From CAZUSO01 sp964622775 (GTDB taxonomy: Bacteria; Bacteroidota; Bacteroidia; Chitinophagales; Chitinophagaceae), in contig CAZUSO010000062.1 in the NCBI GenBank assembly GCA_964622775.1, forward strand, positions 1 through 16,864: DNA of 16,864 bases. The letters run 5' to 3'. The notes beneath the pieces were generated by a model, which saw only the letters and a list, made by a program, of their open reading frames with translations, had not been told where the DNA came from and made no database searches. Below, piece after piece: positions 15,249-16,864 of the stretch. Made by a program: the position numbers and the translations under genes. Each line of letters starts with the position of its first letter. Position 1 is the first letter of the stretch.

Positions 15249-16283
15249 TTACAATCCATTTTCCTTTGCATCCCATTTTCCCTTCAAAAATGCCTGAACT
15301 AAATAGGACAACAATTTCCCCGTCAGCGGCTGACTTTGTCCATCCTCGCGCAATACAACGCCTTCGGGCAAATGGAGATAACAGGCATTTTCCTGTTTGC
15401 CACAAGCATATAGATAAGACATGGCTTGAGCAGGTGTTATGCCTACCGGTGTAACCGCGCTGCTCAGGACATTTTCAATACAATCCAGATCCAGCTCCAC
15501 GCCGAAAGGCTCCCTGCTTACAAACGACAATGCCTGCTGTACCGCAGCTGTCCAGGATAGTTTTTCCCTTACAAAGATATCTTCCCACCAGATTGCCGAA
15601 AGATCATCATCCCGCAGGACTTCCGTGATCATATCCTGATTGTTATAAGCCTCATGCAGACCAAGCATGCTATAACGTTTCAGAAATTTTTCCGACTTCG
15701 CATAACGGAAACCGTTCCCGCTGTGGCGACCTTCCAGGCTTCTGTAATCGCCATGTGCATCCAGATTGATCGTATGAATCATTCGGTTTAAAGCATTACT
15801 GCCTCCTTTTATCACGGGGAAAGCGTTGTTATGCCCTCCGCCAATGATAATGGGTATCTTACCGGCGGACACAATGGCTTCAATGACCGGGAATACCAGA
15901 TCATCTGTTCGGGCGCATTGTTCCCGCAAGGTTCGGGCATCTTCTTCAGCACCGGCTGTCATCCAGCTATCAAACTCAAAGGCGCCCAGCAAGAAAATGG
16001 TTTCAGCTTTAAAAAAAGCATTGGCCTGAATGTTCAGAAAGCTTTTCAGAAATGCCGGCCAGGCCGTTTGCGCGCCGCCAATGCCGCCGTTAGCCCGCAC
16101 ACCGATATCTTCCGGTATGCCCAGCAATACAAAATGTTCCGGGCGGCGCTGCAATGCATGTATCCCCTGATCCGGCGAAGACAACAATCCAATCCGTTCC
16201 CCGCTTTTGACCTCACCCGGTCGTTTATTAATCAGCGGAAAGACATCGTGATGAGTATAAACACGCAAGTCAGACATGAGCAT
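15249..16283 (-). CDS. Arginase/formimidoylglutamase-family hydrolase
   Basis: The product has 344 residues and the ureohydrolase (arginase, agmatinase, formimidoylglutamase) signature for two manganese ions: GGGHNN (148-153, His151), LDAHGDYR (174-181, Asp175, His177, Asp179) and ELDLDCIE (263-270, Asp265, Asp267). EGRHSGNGFRYA (184-195) and AVTPVGITPAQAMSYLY fit the formimidoylglutamase-like branch found in Bacteroidetes. The family hydrolyses guanidino or formimino groups. The substrate is not fixed by sequence, and no other histidine-degradation gene is nearby, so hutG is not assigned. A second ATG at 16277 is an equally good start. A weak -7 match (minus TAATATTG, 16366-16359) is the only promoter candidate. 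The gene leads the unit with the SDR and aroE. Confidence 0.85.
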   Translation of the reverse strand: MLMSDLRVYTHHDVFPLINKRPGEVKSGERIGLLSSPDQGIHALQRRPEHFVLLGIPEDIGVRANGGIGGAQTAWPAFLKSFLNIQANAFFKAETIFLLGAFEFDSWMTAGAEEDARTLREQCARTDDLVFPVIEAIVSAGKIPIIIGGGHNNAFPVIKGGSNALNRMIHTINLDAHGDYRSLEGRHSGNGFRYAKSEKFLKRYSMLGLHEAYNNQDMITEVLRDDDLSAIWWEDIFVREKLSWTAAVQQALSFVSREPFGVELDLDCIENVLSSAVTPVGITPAQAMSYLYACGKQENACYLHLPEGVVLREDGQSQPLTGKLLSYLVQAFLKGKWDAKENGL

Positions 16284-16350
16284 AAGATTTTATGAAGGGT
16301 CAATAGAATATGTCGAATGGTTTATCAGGTCAGGGCTTGTTTAAAATGCT

Positions 16351-16358
16351 TAGATTTG
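16351..16358 (+). promoter_or_regulatory. Bacteroidetes-type -7 element of the bacilliredoxin gene
   Basis: TAGATTTG matches TAnnTTTG exactly and ends 30 bases before the ATG at 16389. It lies inside the longer frame that begins at 16317, which supports the later start. Confidence 0.55.
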
Positions 16359-16388
16359 CAATATTATCCAAAAACAAACGAAAATATC

Positions 16389-16802
16389 ATGTATCCATCT
16401 GAATTAGTCAATCCAATGAAGGCGGAAATGACCGAAAACGGTTTCCGGGAACTACTCACTCCGCAGGATGTGGATCAGGCTTTAGCAACGCCCGGAACTA
16501 CCCTGCTTTTTATCAATTCTGTTTGCGGCTGTTCAGCCGGCACCGCCCGACCGGGAGTTATCAAATCTATCAAAGCAGCAGGCAAGAAACCTGCACAGTT
16601 AGTAACTTCTTTTGCGGGCTATGATACCGATGCCGTAAAGCAGGCTCGGAATCACTTAATGCCGTATCCTCCGTCTTCACCGTCTATTGCTTTATTAAAA
16701 GACGGGAAATTAGTGCACATGATCGAGCGTCACCTGATTGAAGGTCGAAGTGCAGAAATGATTGCCGAAAACCTGCAACAGGCTTACGAGATGTATTGCT
16801 AA
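16389..16802 (+). CDS. Bacilliredoxin, BrxA/BrxB family (YphP/YqiW)
   Basis: The 137-residue protein begins MYPSELVNPMK, the conserved N-terminus of the YphP/YqiW family, and carries the redox motif SVCGCSAGTARPG with Cys46-Gly-Cys48. In Firmicutes these proteins remove bacillithiol from S-bacillithiolated proteins, acting like glutaredoxins. The conserved PPSSPSIALLKDGKLVHMIERH block and the C-terminal ending (EMYC) complete the family pattern, and length is normal. A third Cys is the last residue (137). The start at 16389 is chosen from the family N-terminus and the promoter at 16351-16358. The gene is divergent from the hydrolase operon. Whether it acts on bacillithiol here depends on bsh genes outside the window. 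Confidence 0.92.
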   Translation: MYPSELVNPMKAEMTENGFRELLTPQDVDQALATPGTTLLFINSVCGCSAGTARPGVIKSIKAAGKKPAQLVTSFAGYDTDAVKQARNHLMPYPPSSPSIALLKDGKLVHMIERHLIEGRSAEMIAENLQQAYEMYC

Positions 16803-16864
16803 TGGCTTTTTTCCTGTTTTGTGCGGTAGTCGATGCTTTTCCCCTGAAACCCTTTATTTTACTG

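Noticed and set aside
15226..15405. Longer N-terminus for the SDR gene
   Set aside because: The extra 60 residues lie before the classical SDR start and overlap the end of the upstream hydrolase gene.
7533..16283. Search for a new defence, CRISPR, prophage or insertion-sequence system
   Set aside because: No spaced repeats, transposase, integrase, nuclease or phage genes are seen. The open frames are accounted for by housekeeping, envelope and redox genes.

Overview
The window looks like a chromosomal segment from a member of the Bacteroidetes (Bacteroidota), most likely near Chitinophagaceae. Four things point there. Six genes have an exact match to the Bacteroidetes -7 promoter element TAnnTTTG 19-46 bases before the start codon. 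The YidC is long, with a large periplasmic domain. The E1 alpha and beta subunits of a 2-oxoacid dehydrogenase are fused. Several proteins belong to Bacteroidetes outer-membrane types. The family is an inference from gene content, not from a marker gene.

Layout. (1) 1-386: the end of a broken ATPase-type gene (DUF4143 region) runs off the left edge, followed by a palindrome-rich stretch that resembles a dispersed intergenic repeat. (2) 387-4196: yidC (-) and nadB (+) are divergent, with a 354-base gap. (3) 4197-7285: an AT-rich gap, a small beta-barrel outer membrane protein (+), a secreted protein of unknown function (-), and an orphan FkbM-type methyltransferase (+). The two convergent junctions around here carry strong inverted repeats. 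(4) 7533-9029: a FadL/OmpP1-like outer membrane protein (-). (5) 9030-9613: a 584-base gap with two tandem terminators on the minus strand, two palindromes and a possible short RNA or leader-peptide gene. (6) 9614-13366 (-): a probable operon, E1 alpha/beta fusion, then an OmpA protein with two OmpA domains, then a lipoprotein class D beta-lactamase, with gaps of 27 and 39 bases. (7) 13689-16283 (-): a second probable operon, arginase/formimidoylglutamase-family hydrolase, then an SDR with an altered active site, then aroE, with gaps of 23 and 28 bases. (8) 16389-16802 (+): a bacilliredoxin of the BrxA/BrxB family, divergent from the hydrolase.

How the genes fit together. Most are ordinary housekeeping or envelope genes: membrane protein insertion (yidC), NAD synthesis (nadB), chorismate synthesis (aroE), branched-chain or pyruvate-type oxoacid oxidation (E1), and outer-membrane and cell-wall proteins. 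The second operon does not form an obvious pathway. I see no complete new defence, mobile or biosynthetic system, and no tRNA, rRNA, insertion sequence or CRISPR array. The points most worth a second look are the possible RNA locus at 9164-9362, the complete class D beta-lactamase in a metabolic operon, the bacilliredoxin (which implies bacillithiol use), the SDR lacking the YxxxK motif, the broken DUF4143 gene, and the alternative hairpins at 5325-5426.
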